Position numbers and translations under genes: made by a program. A model generated the notes under the pieces. The model saw only the letters and a program-made list of their open reading frames with translations, searched no databases and was not told the origin of the DNA. This document shows positions 29,529 to 39,290 of a DNA stretch of 39,572 nt, piece by piece. Location: NCBI GenBank assembly GCA_032718475.1, contig JAUCBJ010001962.1:1-39572 (forward strand), written 5' to 3'. The stretch comes from Nemertoderma westbladi (taxonomy: Eukaryota > Xenacoelomorpha > Nemertodermatida > Nemertodermatidae). Every line of letters begins with the position of its first letter. Positions within the stretch are counted from its first letter, which is position 1.

Positions 29529-30986
29529 GACAGCCTGGCCACCGATGAAGAAGGTGGACCCGGGCTCAGAGGAAGTGGTATTAGAGGAAGAGGGAGGAGA
29601 CTCAGAAGGTGAAGAAATAGTCAAATGGTGAGGGAGATCAGGGACGTGCAACCAAAAATGGAAGAACTATGCGATAACCCGATGGACAAACTCCTCAGCT
29701 ATAGCTCAAGTTGGTACAAGACCAAGAAGTTAGTGGCGTAGTAGAGAGCCTTCGGGAATTTCCTCAAGGGAGTCGGTAAAGACACCAAAAATAAACCAAA
29801 CATCGATCTGGAGGGAGCGGCCAAGGCTGTCATTCGTTACGAACAGGGAAAGAACTATGGCGAGGAAGTGGAGCACGTCGGTAAACAACAGCATCTCCGT
29901 CGGGACAGCGAGCTTATCACGCTGTCGCCACAACTTAATGAAGATGGGATCTTAGTAATGAACTCTAGAGTGCTAAATAACAACAGCCTCATTTTTCCTC
30001 CAAAACCCATCATCATCCAGAATAGATCGCCGATAGTCCACCAGATCATCTGGGACTCCCACAAGTCAATATTGCACGGGGGCACCAACCGGACTCTCAC
30101 GGAGATAAGGAGGACCTTCTGGATCACACAGCTAAGGAAGAAGGTGAAGGCGGTAGTGGGGCAGTGCCAGACCTGCCAACGGACGAGGAAGGAGCGGGCC
30201 ATACAGGAGATGGCGCCATTACCGGCCTTAGAAAGGTTCAGAGACCGCAAAGGTGGGACGATCGCAGTAATATACTCCGATAATGGAACCAACTTTGTGG
30301 GGGCGGAGAACGAGTTGGCAGAGGCCTTGGACATCCTGGAAGGGGAGGAAGTCAGGGCAGCCATGAGGAGACGACAGGTGAAGTGGGAGAGGAGGACGCT
30401 GTATGCTCCGCATACTCTAGGATGCATCGAGAGACTCGTGGGTAGTTCCAAGCGTCTGATGACGAAGCTGATGAACACCCACATTGTGACAGAAGATGTA
30501 CTAAGGACGGTACTAGCTAAGTGCGAGGGTATCATTAATAGCAGACCGCTATACCCAGAAAATGATGACCCAGAGTCATTAGATGTGCTGACACCCAGTC
30601 ACTTTCTAATGGAGAGGTCGGCGACCATTGACATGCGGGGTGTAGACCCAGACGATATATACTCCCGACAGAGTTGGAAAGTCGCTAAGGCGATAAGCGC
30701 GGAGTACTGGAGGAGGTGGGTCGAGGAATATCTACCCACACTTCATAGGAGGAGCAAGTGGAGAAATACCACTAGGGAGTTGAAGAAGGATGATCTGTTG
30801 ATCGTCATGGACGATACCATCATCAACAACCAATGGAGATTGGCAAGAGTAGTGGACACTTACTCCGATGAGGACGGAAGAGTCCGATCGGTAGAAGTGC
30901 AGATAGGTGGAAAGATAGGAGCGAAAGATAGGAAGACCTACAGGAGGGCTGTAGGAAAATGCTGCCTGCTAAAGGGCGCACCGTAG
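29529..30986 (+). pseudogene. BEL/Pao pol: integrase (zinc domain, partial core) and DUF5641 (copy c)
   Basis: Begins in a shifted frame with a HGPQFLND/WP motif typical of the RNase H-integrase linker, then stops. The frame open at 29868-30986 carries the HHCC zinc domain (HKSILHGG ... CQTCQ, ~30060-30180). The integrase core follows with the second catalytic Asp in YSDNGTNFVGA (~30277) and Glu in GCIERLVGSSK (~30427). Sequence expected between LPALERFRD and GTIAVIYSDNG, including the first catalytic Asp, is deleted, so the core is dead. SRPLYPENDDPESLDVLTP and the DUF5641 segment (QWRLARVVDTYSDEDGRVRS) complete pol. The stop at 30984-30986 is the natural end. Confidence 0.92.
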
Positions 30987-32047
30987 AGTTTAGTCGTCCA
31001 AGTGTTGGACTGAGGGGGGTGGGATTGAGGGCGAGACGCCCTTTCCACACAAATATAAAACATAAAAAAAAATAATAAAATAATAGAGAAAGAGAGAAAG
31101 AGAAAGGAAAGTAATAGTACATAGTAGGTACGTAGTAAGTAAGTAGGCAGATAGAAGTTAGTCAGAGTCAGTTAGTAGTAAGAGGGTACGTAGTACCGTT
31201 AGTTAGTTGGAGAGTTAGTTAGTAGTAAGAGGGTACGTAGTACCTTTAGTTGGAGAGTTAGTTAGTAGTAAGAGGGTACGTAGTACTGTTAGTTGGAGAG
31301 TTAGTTAGTAGTAAGAGGGTACGTAGTACCAGCAGTAAGAGTTAGTGGAGTTAGTTAGTAGTAAGGGGGTACATAGTACCGGTAGTAAGAGTTAGTGGAG
31401 TTAGAGAAGTTAGTAAGAGGGTACATAGTACCGGTAGTAAGAGTTAGTAGAGAAGTTCATAAGAGGGTACATAGTACCGGCAATAAGAGTTAGTGGAGTA
31501 GAGAAGTTAGTAAGAGTGTACATAATACCGATAGTAAGAGTTAGTAGAGAAGTTAATAAGAGGGTACGTATAGTACCATTAGTAGTAAGAGTTAGTGGTA
31601 AGAGGGTATATATTATACAGTAAGAGTTAGTAAGAGTTAATAGAAATTAGTTAGAAAGTTAGTAGTGAGTAGCGAGAGGGGGGCACGTGGGTACAGCTAG
31701 GCAGATCGTGTAGGCCACACGAGATATACTGCTGAACTGCACAAGCCCATAGAGTAGACCAGAATATGGATTAGAATAGAAATAATCTATTAGTAAATAC
31801 TGATAGCACAGTTGTAGAATTAAAAATTAAATATTAGAAATTAGAAATTAAACAAATTATGGTAACAGTAAGAAAAATATTCCAGAACATAATTAAAGTA
31901 ACGGACAAAATTACGAAATTTAGTAAAAATTAGCACTTTTAGGGAATAAGATGGGAAAATTAGGCAATAACCTGACATTCAGCGAGAGATAGGCCATTAT
32001 CGGACCGCAGAGACTATCCAAACTTCATCACTCATCTATATTGTGCC
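30987..32047 (+). other. Spacer of BEL copy c with GTACGTAGTACC tandem repeats
   Basis: From 31130 to ~31620 about a dozen degenerate units of GTTAGTAGTAAGAGGGTACGTAGTACC type, ~30-60 bp apart, each with a palindromic GTACGTAGTAC-like core. The rest is AT-rich. No ORF. It takes the same place as the repeat-bearing spacer of element d (13536-14845). Confidence 0.8.
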
Positions 32048-34086
32048 TTGGCAAGGCCCCACCTTATAGGTGAGCGATCGAGAGAGTTCGAAATGGCGGA
32101 GAAACTTGTCCAAAAGAGAAAGGTGGAGTTGGGAGGAAAGGAGATACTGGTGGATTTCACCGAGAGGCATCCGGAAGAGAAGACAAGGGGATACTACGAG
32201 CAGTTAGAGAGGGGTCACAAAGCGCGAGCGCTGTAGGACCATTTCAGGGAGGTGCACGAACAGCGGCTGGTCGGGACCTACGGGACACCGTTGCTAGATA
32301 ACGCAATCTTCAAGCATTTCCACTACGTGGTGAAGGGAGACGAGGCAAAGTTTGGGATACCGAAGTATCCAAAGGAACCACCGAGAAAGGACTGGAAGAG
32401 GTTCGTAGAGTCCGTCAGCAGGGGAGGATACATGGTCCTAGATGATGAGGGGACCGTGGAGGATGAGGAAGGTTTGAGGAGAGGGTCGGCGGGGTCGGCC
32501 AGAACCATACTCCTACATTTCGCCACGCCAAATGGGGACATTTTTCTGTTCGACCTGGGAACGTATGGGAAGAAGAACGGGCCGAAGTTGAACCGGTTGC
32601 CAAAGGCGGTGCAAGCCCTAGTAAGAGAGAAGACGACGATAAAGGTGGGATCGGCGATCCGCGATGATGCGGAGAGGATCATCAGTCCGGAGACCCACAA
32701 CCTCCTGGACATGTAGACGGTCTACATGGCTATAACAGCACCAGGCGGGTTGGGGCTAGTAGAGAACGCAGGCCATTGTGGAGCGGTGGTGATGGGCCAG
32801 CTAATGGGGCTCGTGTGTCAATTCAGAGAGGAGTATGGTTGGCGAACTCGCTGAAGTGGGGAGCGAGACCAGGGAAGCAAGAGGTCTATCAATTCCGGAG
32901 AGGAGCGATAAAGGTATATCAGAAGCGATATATCCTACAGGAGGACTGGATAATGATAGGTTTGCTAAACCTATTCATGACCGTGGTTATCGAGAGAGAA
33001 CCAATGGCATTCCTGCTATCGGGATCACCCCTGAACTACAGAAGAGCCTTCAAAGTGGCTTTCGAGGGTCTGGTAGACCACCCGGGGCTGAAGGGCGAGT
33101 CGGTATACTATATCTGCCGATATCTAGTAGATGGGGAGGTGGATACGCTATATCAGAGGTGGGAACAGCTAGAGGCGGATAGACATGAGGCGAAGCGATT
33201 GGAAGAAATCGCTAGGAGAGAAAGGAGGGAGGCAGAAGAAAGGGAGGAGGAAGCTAGCGCAGAGAGCTATGGATTCGAGGAACAGGCGGCCTTAGACGAG
33301 CTACACTGGACATCAGGGAGTTCGGGCGAGTCTCTAGGGCGAGAATTGGGGTGGACGGTGGGATCACCGAAACAGTCGACATCGGGATTGCAGACGACGC
33401 CCATACCAGCGGGCGCCAAGGGCGATTTCGCACAGAGGAGGCCAGGGGAACTGGAAGGATGGAGTCACGGGCGAGAGCCAAGGTGGGAAGGGTCACAGTG
33501 GATCCACCGGGATACCGGGATTGGAGCCACTCGCAGAGGAGGACGAGGATGACGACAAGTTCGGAGAGATGCCGCCCATCGGGAGAATCGGCCACTCGGA
33601 CACGGACTGGGTTAGCGGGAGGGTGGTGACGGCCAGCGGGGCGAGGGCCTTTTGGGATAGACCCGGCAAGTGGGCCTGGGTGCATGAGGAGATAGACGTG
33701 GACAGGGACGCTAACATCCAGAAGTTCGCTTACCAGCGACTCCATAGACCGAGGAGATCGCTTGGGATGAAAGACGACGTGGGGCGGGAGGCATTGGTAC
33801 TCGGCTGTGATTACTGCGGGAGGCAGACTCACCAGGAAAGGAGCTGCTTGTACCGATTCCAGAAAGGGACTAGCTGTCTCTACTGCCACGAGTCGAGTCA
33901 CATGATGGGGGCATGTCCACGGTTGCACATCCGGTGTTCTAAGTGCAACTTCCGGGGGCACTACGGACGCCAGTGTGACTGGATGGACGACGAGGAGAAG
34001 TTTAGGATTTTCGAGGAGTGGGCTGATGTCAGCGCCATGACCCGACAGCGGATGAAGGCCCAGGAATTCCGGAATTCCGGAATTCA
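32048..34086 (+). pseudogene. Exonuclease-like/zinc-knuckle ORF of BEL copy c, broken
   Basis: Downstream of pol, 1.06 kb after DUF5641. One frame runs from 32048 (or the ATG at 32093) through TAG 32234-32236 and TAG 32714-32716 to TGA 32852-32854. It then shifts to another frame (to ~33550) and back again to the end. Exo I reads MVLDDEGTVE (Asp at 32441, Glu at 32447). ILLHFATPNGDIFLFDLG follows. Exo II is KVGSAIRDD (Asp at ~32666), the classic RNase D/WRN spacing. FREEYGW matches FQEYGW of the 9588-13535 protein. The Exo III position aligns to I-x-x-x-N, without Tyr or Asp. An Arg/Glu-rich linker (~33180-33260) is followed by three perfect CX2CX4HX4C knuckles (33806-33976). The last ~210 residues present in the element d protein are missing, cut at 34063-34086. 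Confidence 0.75.
34063..34086. repeat. Three tandem GGAATTCC octamers at the element/LINE junction
   Basis: Exact 8-bp period at 34063, 34071 and 34079 (the last ending in A). It lies exactly where the copy c ORF stops matching its relative and the LINE begins. Confidence 0.9.
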
Positions 34087-34802
34087 GGAAATGTGCGCAC
34101 GTTTGCGACAAATAGTTCATCGCTAGTGAAAACCAAATCTAGATTACTCGAGCCACGGGTAGGCTCGTGTTGTAACTGGGTTAAACTTGATTCTAACAGC
34201 AGCGCTGCGACGCGTTCATAAAGTTCGGTATTTGGGTAGATACTTTCCTTCCAGTTGAACAAAGGAAGATTGAAATCGCCAGTGATAACGCACGGGTAGT
34301 TAACATCCGATAGTAAAGACAGTGCATCGCATAGTAAGCTGCTGTTATCTGGAATCAGTAAACGCGATGGGGGTCGGTAGGCGCACACGAATCTGGACGG
34401 CGCTTTTCCAAGTAGATCGATGGCGACCACTTCGGCATCATTATAGGTGTTGGGTAGGTTTACCCGTACACAACGAAATTGATCGCGAACTAAAATTATG
34501 ACTCCACCACCATCCCTAGTTTTCCGGTCATTGCGAAACATATTAAAGTTTGTGCTAGATGTGATCATTGTATCGGGTATAGTCTCGTTCATCCATGTTT
34601 CTGTAATCGCGATGATGTCGTAACTAGTCTCCTTGAGAAATACTCCTAGATCTGACAGTTTATTTTTCAGCGAACGGGCGTTTAAGCAGCAGCAGTTTAG
34701 GATTGGTGTTTTTTTATGATTCTCTCCCCCTATTGGTTTTCCAAGGGCGGTGAGGCCTCCGATGAATTGTTGGTAGGATCCGAGACTGGTACATGGGTCC
34801 AC
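34087..34802 (-). pseudogene. LINE (CR1/L2-like) ORF2: AP-like endonuclease, no RT
   Basis: An exonuclease-endonuclease-phosphatase fold domain that nicks target DNA in non-LTR retrotransposition. Motifs in order: CCLNARSLKNKL, YDIIAITETWM (catalytic Glu), GGGVIILVRD, VCAYRPPS, CVITGDFNLPLFNW (Asp-x-Asn), and RGSSNLDLVFTSD. The frame is open but the reverse transcriptase expected next is entirely absent: the sequence ends at the GGAATTCC junction. This is a 3' truncation, whereas LINEs are usually 5'-truncated. The start at 34802 is only the first ATG of the frame; ORF1 ends 33 bp upstream. Confidence 0.88.
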
Positions 34803-34835
34803 GTTTTATTGCGTTTCCATTTACCATCAGAGTGT

Positions 34836-35909
34836 TTAACGAATTTCCACACTGAACCGTCGGACCTTAGGCTGTAGCTTTCGAGAATGATCATCTTCAG
34901 ATTTTGCAGCTTTATTAAGGTCATAAACCTCTTTATTTCTATCTTTGATACGCGAGCGCTGTTCCGCTGATAGACTCGGGCGAACGCGGATCTTTTTACA
35001 TAAGTCTGATGATGATACATTTGCAGTCACATTCTTATGAAAGGTGCGGGCCCCCTGTTCGCTGTTGAACGAGACTTTTACGAGACGGTCATGGTTCCCA
35101 AGACGTCCCAGTCGGGACACTTCGACCACCGAAGACTTGTCAACCCCGGCCAACTCGCAGAGCTGAAGCACCGAATCTTTAACAGACACCTCGTTATCTT
35201 CCTTCAGTCGTGAAATAATGATCTCTTTCTTTAGCTGTTCTTTTTGGAAAACATCTTTTATGGACTTATCCACAGCTCTGGAAATTGGTGTACTGGGATC
35301 GGAAGAATGCCTGGGCTTTCCTTTTCCGCGTTGCACATTCCATCGCGAGGATACGTGTACATCTTCGTCCCCATCTAGCTCAGTTCTGAGTTCCAAAATT
35401 TCCGTTGATAGAGTAGACAGCCTAAGCGTTAAACTGTCACTCAACATTTCAATTTTGTCAGAAAGCGATGTGGCCGGGGTTCCCGGGGAATTGTAGGACT
35501 GGACTACCAATCTACCTCTTCCCTCACACTTATTGCACAGGATTTTACAGTTTACGCATTTGGCTAAGGTGGATACCTCAGTATTCGATAGTTTCAGGCA
35601 CGATCCATGGATCCAATGTCCACAGATTTCGCATCCAAGGCAGTTCTTACCTGCGACTTTCTTGTCACAGTGTGGACAAATGTCCATGGAGTTGACATTT
35701 ACCGAGTCGTTGTGGCAAGATGATGAGTGGAGGTCGTAGTCGCTCTTATTCGCGAACAGAGCACTGCAGATATCGCAGTTGTGTAGTTTCGACATATCTA
35801 TTTTGCCGCCGAGGCTAGGTCTTGGTGCTGAGGTGGTTGTCCCTCCAGGTACCGCCCCCGCCCCAGCCATGCTTAGTCGCGTCTGTGGTTGCTTGTTCTT
35901 TGGTGGCAT
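34836..35909 (-). CDS. LINE ORF1 protein with zinc finger and PHD finger (CR1/L2-like)
   Basis: 357 codons from the ATG at 35909. A C2H2-like finger sits at residues ~45-66 (CDICSALF ... H61 ... C65/H66). A PHD-type Cys/His cluster follows at ~78-125: CPHCDKK, CLGCEICGHWIHGSC, CVNC, CNKC. After a coiled coil (DKIEMLSDSLTLRLSTLSTEI) comes an RRM-like nucleic-acid-binding region (~205-300, with VEVSRLGRLGNHDRLVKVSF and RTFHKN) typical of CR1/L2 ORF1. The C-terminus may be frameshifted: another minus frame (35020-34730) continues with a protein-like sequence. It binds its own RNA and forms ribonucleoprotein in related elements. Open, but its partner ORF2 is truncated. Confidence 0.85.
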   Translation of the reverse strand: MPPKNKQPQTRLSMAGAGAVPGGTTTSAPRPSLGGKIDMSKLHNCDICSALFANKSDYDLHSSSCHNDSVNVNSMDICPHCDKKVAGKNCLGCEICGHWIHGSCLKLSNTEVSTLAKCVNCKILCNKCEGRGRLVVQSYNSPGTPATSLSDKIEMLSDSLTLRLSTLSTEILELRTELDGDEDVHVSSRWNVQRGKGKPRHSSDPSTPISRAVDKSIKDVFQKEQLKKEIIISRLKEDNEVSVKDSVLQLCELAGVDKSSVVEVSRLGRLGNHDRLVKVSFNSEQGARTFHKNVTANVSSSDLCKKIRVRPSLSAEQRSRIKDRNKEVYDLNKAAKSEDDHSRKLQPKVRRFSVEIR

Positions 35910-36179
35910 TGCAGCAGTACCGGTACGGTAGGTATTGTTGTATAATGCAGTAATGTATAACCATCCAGTTCACAGTTGCACCGTAGGCTGTAGGCTGTAG
36001 GGCTGTAGCCTTCAAAACCAGAATACAGTTTTTATATGCAACAGTCAGATATCTGTAGCAAAAAATATTGATAGAAATCATTTACCTTCTATTTTATTAT
36101 CATTTTATTTCCTTATTTTTTGACTGAACATATAAAATATAATATGCACCACTGAACCAACCACCCTCCTGGAATGCAG
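35910..36179. other. LINE 5' region and unassigned AT-rich sequence
   Basis: Probable 5' UTR of the LINE, with a short GTAGGCTGTAGGCTGTAG repeat near 35985-36005, then AT-rich DNA ending in a pyrimidine-rich stretch and AG (36178-36179) before the next exon. Confidence 0.45.
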
Positions 36180-36487
36180 GTTCAATGCCCGATTCGGAAG
36201 TTATAGAAAATTCCCCTAGCATGTTTCTCTATCTTCAAACCGATGAAGATTTTAACAAGTTTGAAACGAAACTGAATGAGTCGGAGTTTTTTAATAAATT
36301 AGCTCTTGAAATATCTTTATTGGGTGGACCAGACGCCATGGCAACAGTTCGGGGAGCAATGAGGATGTGCCTATCCAATAACCTTGGGATGCTGTTCAAT
36401 TGGATTGGGACCAATAAAAAACGCGCATTTAAAGACACTAAGAAAGTGATTATTATATTTAAAAATATGTATTATTTTATTATATAA
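36180..36487 (+). CDS. DUF4806-like domain, probable terminal exon
   Basis: 100 residues (ATG at 36185) resembling DUF4806: FLYLQTDEDFNKFETKLNE, ALEISLLGGPDA, ATVRGAMRMCLSNNLGMLFNWIGTNKKRAF. The GG and the W-x-G followed by K/F residues are family features. DUF4806 is common in invertebrate genes and transposon-linked proteins, and its function is unknown. A splice acceptor (CCACCCTCCTGGAATGCAG, ending 36179) precedes it, so it is more likely a last exon than a free-standing gene. No upstream exon can be assigned in the window. Confidence 0.55.
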
Positions 36488-36554
36488 TATGATACAATCT
36501 CAAAGTTATTTGCTTAAATTATTGTGAAATGTAGTATGTGAACTGTTATAATAC

Positions 36555-36720
36555 GCCAATGGCGTAGTGGTTAAATACGTTACCTTGAATTCACATCTCT
36601 GCAGATGGTGCGGGTTGGATCCCCGCATGGGGGCCAGGGTACAGTAGTTTGCATTTCGGCACAAATGCTTTAAAGGAACAAAGTTGCACTCCGCCCCCCC
36701 CCCCCCCACACCCCCATGAC
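36555..36720 (+). repeat. tRNA-derived SINE
   Basis: tRNA-like head 36555-36635 with a perfect A box TGGCGTAGTGG (36560-36570) and B box GGTTGGATCCC (36613-36623, one mismatch to consensus) inside a T-arm GCGGGTTGGATCCCCGC. It has no good acceptor stem, so not a working tRNA. Its body includes a C14 tract (36694-36707). It is a different family from the pair at 22.4-23.0 kb. Confidence 0.75.
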
Positions 36721-36979
36721 TTTCGCGAGATTTTCCGCATGCCGTCACCATGCTTATTTTCTCCATGGGGCTGCCAAAGCACTAGATTGTGCACAGGCTG
36801 GTCCTCACGACGAAAGCAATGTCCTGCAAAGAGGAAGCGGCTTTGTTCTCGTGTCAAGCTTGAGGGATGCAATGGCCCGTATCAATAGAAAGCAGTATAT
36901 ATTTATTTTTGATATTTTATTTTGATATTTTGATATTTATGACGATGCCACAAGAACCATAGCAGCTATATGGATAGCA

Positions 36980-37690
36980 TTGACTAATACTCGGGACTTA
37001 GATCCTGAAAACGTTCTAGAACCACCTACAACAGACCCCGTTATTGAGGAAATCCGGAAGGTAGCCTTAAACGATAAGGCCTATCAGCAATTAGTTACTG
37101 AAATCCTAAGCAGCTTCACAACAGAAAATCACACCTCCGGATTCGTCCAACAATTTAAATCTATACATAACGAACTCTCTGTAGATAACGGCCTGGTATT
37201 ATATGGTCCACGCCTGGATATACCCGATGCGAAACGAGCCGAAATTCTAGAATGCCTATATGCCGCCCACCAGGGTATGAAGCGGACGAAACAAAGAGCA
37301 CGGTCCGCAGTCTACTGGCCGGGAATAAACAATGACATAATCCAAATGGTTCAGCAACGATCAGTGCCAAGAACGACTACCGAGCCTGCCGAAAGAGATG
37401 TTGGTTGCTGACCCACAGCCAACCAGACCCTTCGAACCCGCATTGACAGACCTATTCTCTCTTGTCGGCCGACACTACATTGTTTACACAGATTTATTAT
37501 CTGGTTATCCACTCGTTGGTCAATGGCGTAATGACCCAACATCACAACAAGTCATCAACGTGTTACGGAAATGTTTCATCGACTTAGGGGTTCCAACCAA
37601 ACTTCAAAGCGATGGAGGACCTCAATTCGCTGCATCCAACTTTAGGAAAACCCAAACAGATCAGTTGACAGCAAGGCCTATAGCGCTAAC
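36980..37690 (+). pseudogene. Ty3/Gypsy pol fragment: integrase zinc domain and partial core
   Basis: Two overlapping frames (36980-37411 and 37398-37715). The first gives the H2C2 region: LDIPDAKRAEILECLYAAHQG, then TKQRARSAVYWPGINNDI, with the Cys pair lost. After a frameshift near 37370 the second frame gives the integrase core: LPKEMLVADPQPTRPFEPA, TDLFSLVGRHYIVYTD (first Asp), and FIDLGVPTKLQSDGGPQF (second Asp). The homology ends at ~37680, before the catalytic Glu. RT, RNase H and LTRs are absent. It is a dead fragment, unrelated to the BEL elements. Confidence 0.88.
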
Positions 37691-37715
37691 TGGTACTGCA
37701 CCACTAGTACGGTAA

Positions 37716-38626
37716 AGTTACCAAATTATAGAGCGTGCTATTTGCACCTAGTGTACTCGCGCGCGTACTAGCAAACAGCACCAGCTCGCACCTGTAAGCG
37801 ATGCAGATCAATCGTGGGGTTTCTGTCTGGATCCGAGATATTTAACTCATAAATTTTACGGCGTCCTAGGACATTGTCACACTTCACCCTGATCTATGAT
37901 CTTACTGCGGGCAAAGGCATTGAACAAAGTCTTACTTCGGGCATGGGCACTCTCAGGCTGAAGCATCATGTTCCAGGTGGGCACAGGCAAATAGTGCGTG
38001 TTCATAAAGATGTATAAATATATATATTTACCGACTGAGATTTGAAGATTTGATTTTTTACGTGGTACTAATGTACAAATAGCTATCTAGAGTGAAATAT
38101 TTCCACATACTGTGTAATTATAATTATATACATTACTTAAATATTGTGCTAAGTGTTGTGGTTCTCTATATATAATCTATGCTATCTATGGCGTATTAAA
38201 ATGTAATAATAATAATAAAAATAATAATAATAATACTAATTATATAATTAACTCTAATGGTTAATAGTTAACAATAGTAGATTCGTTAACACTATTACCA
38301 CTGGGCGGGGGGGGGGGGGGGGGGGGGGGGGATCGGCCCCTTCCTAGTTTTTAGTTGCTGTAACTATGCAACCACATTACGTACCGGTCCAATTTTTATT
38401 GAGAATTAGCCAAATTTAATGCCGCATCTTTTCCAAAAACGACGTTGCAAGTGGATTTCTACTTTTCGATGTGGGTGCCACCTCAATATTTGATCTCCAG
38501 CACCAAATTTTTTGAAATTTTCGAATTTTACAAAGTCATTCGTGATTTAGTAATTATTTATGTTTGGGCTATCTTTATTTATTTTTATTGGTTTGGATCA
38601 CTCTAATGCTCTATATAACTATATAA
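37716..38626. other. AT-rich interval with simple repeats
   Basis: No ORF or gene recognised. Contains a TAA/TAATAA microsatellite (~38205-38240) and a G25 homopolymer (38307-38331). Confidence 0.6.
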
Positions 38627-38735
38627 GTGTAGGGGTACGTCATTTTTGGAGCATACAAGTATGTAAGTGTAGTGGTACGTCATTTTTGGAGCATACAAGT
38701 ATGTAAGTGTAGTGGTACGTCATTTTTGGAGCACC
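38627..38735 (+). repeat. 40-bp tandem repeat
   Basis: GTGTAGTGGTACGTCATTTT-type unit with GGAGCATACAAGTATGTAA, ~2.6 copies, leading directly into the foldback repeat at 38731. Confidence 0.85.
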
Positions 38736-39290
38736 AAAATTAGGGCGTGGCACTTCAAATTTTGAAAAATACGAGATTCGGAAAATACACTAAAGTTTTG
38801 ATTTCAAATCATTTTTATAGGTTTTCTGGATCGCTGAATCGATTGAAAGTAATATAGAAGCCTCAAATCCTGGTGTACGTAATTTTCGGTGCACCAAAAT
38901 TAGGGCGTGGCACTTCACATTTTCAAAATTACTTTATTCGGAAAAAAAACTAAAGTTTTGATTTAAAAAATGGCTAACCTTTAAGTCTTCAGGCTTCTAT
39001 ATTACTTTCAATCGATTCAGCGGTCTAGAAAACCTATATAAATGCGTTAAAATTTCAATTTTAGTTTATTTAATGAATCTCGTATTTTTCAAAATTTGAA
39101 GTGCCACGCCCTAATTTTGGTACACCAAAAATGGCAAACCACTCAGTCTTCAGGCTTCTATATTACTTTCAATCGATTCAGCGGCCCAGAAAACCCATAA
39201 AGATGCGTTGAAATAAAAAAATTAGGGGCATTTTCTGAATATCTAATTTTTTTCAAAATTTGAAGTGCCACGCCGACTTCTTAGGTGCAC
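38731..39290. repeat. Foldback array of four related modules
   Basis: Two plus-oriented modules (38731-38870, and a partial one at 38891-38970) face two inverted ones (38990-39126, 39150-39290). Each runs between GGGCGTGGCACTTCAAATTTT and AATCGATTGAAAGTAATATA, or the reverse. Probably the end of a foldback-type or MITE-like DNA element that continues toward the window end. Nothing coding is seen to 39572. Confidence 0.8.

Larger units (their letters stand above)
24609..34086 (+). mobile_element. BEL/Pao family A copy c, long but defective, with exonuclease-like 3' ORF
   Basis: LTR (24609-25155), gag N-terminus, deletion of DUF1759 and the protease start at ~27335, then protease, RT, RNase H, integrase and DUF5641 with point stops and two more deletions. 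A 1-kb spacer and a broken exonuclease/zinc-knuckle ORF follow. No 3' LTR is present: the element ends at 34063-34086, where LINE sequence begins in opposite orientation. Inserted into the 23764-24608 ORF. No target duplication can be scored because the 3' end is lost. Confidence 0.85.

Noticed and set aside
31010-31045. TTGAGGGCGAGACGCCCTTTCC after pol of copy c as the start of a 3' LTR
   Set aside because: It has a purine-rich stretch before it and a hairpin, but no match to the 5' LTR at 24609. The exonuclease-like ORF, internal in element d, lies beyond it.
36555-36635. Functional tRNA gene
   Set aside because: The A and B boxes are present, but the acceptor stem is poor and a SINE body follows.
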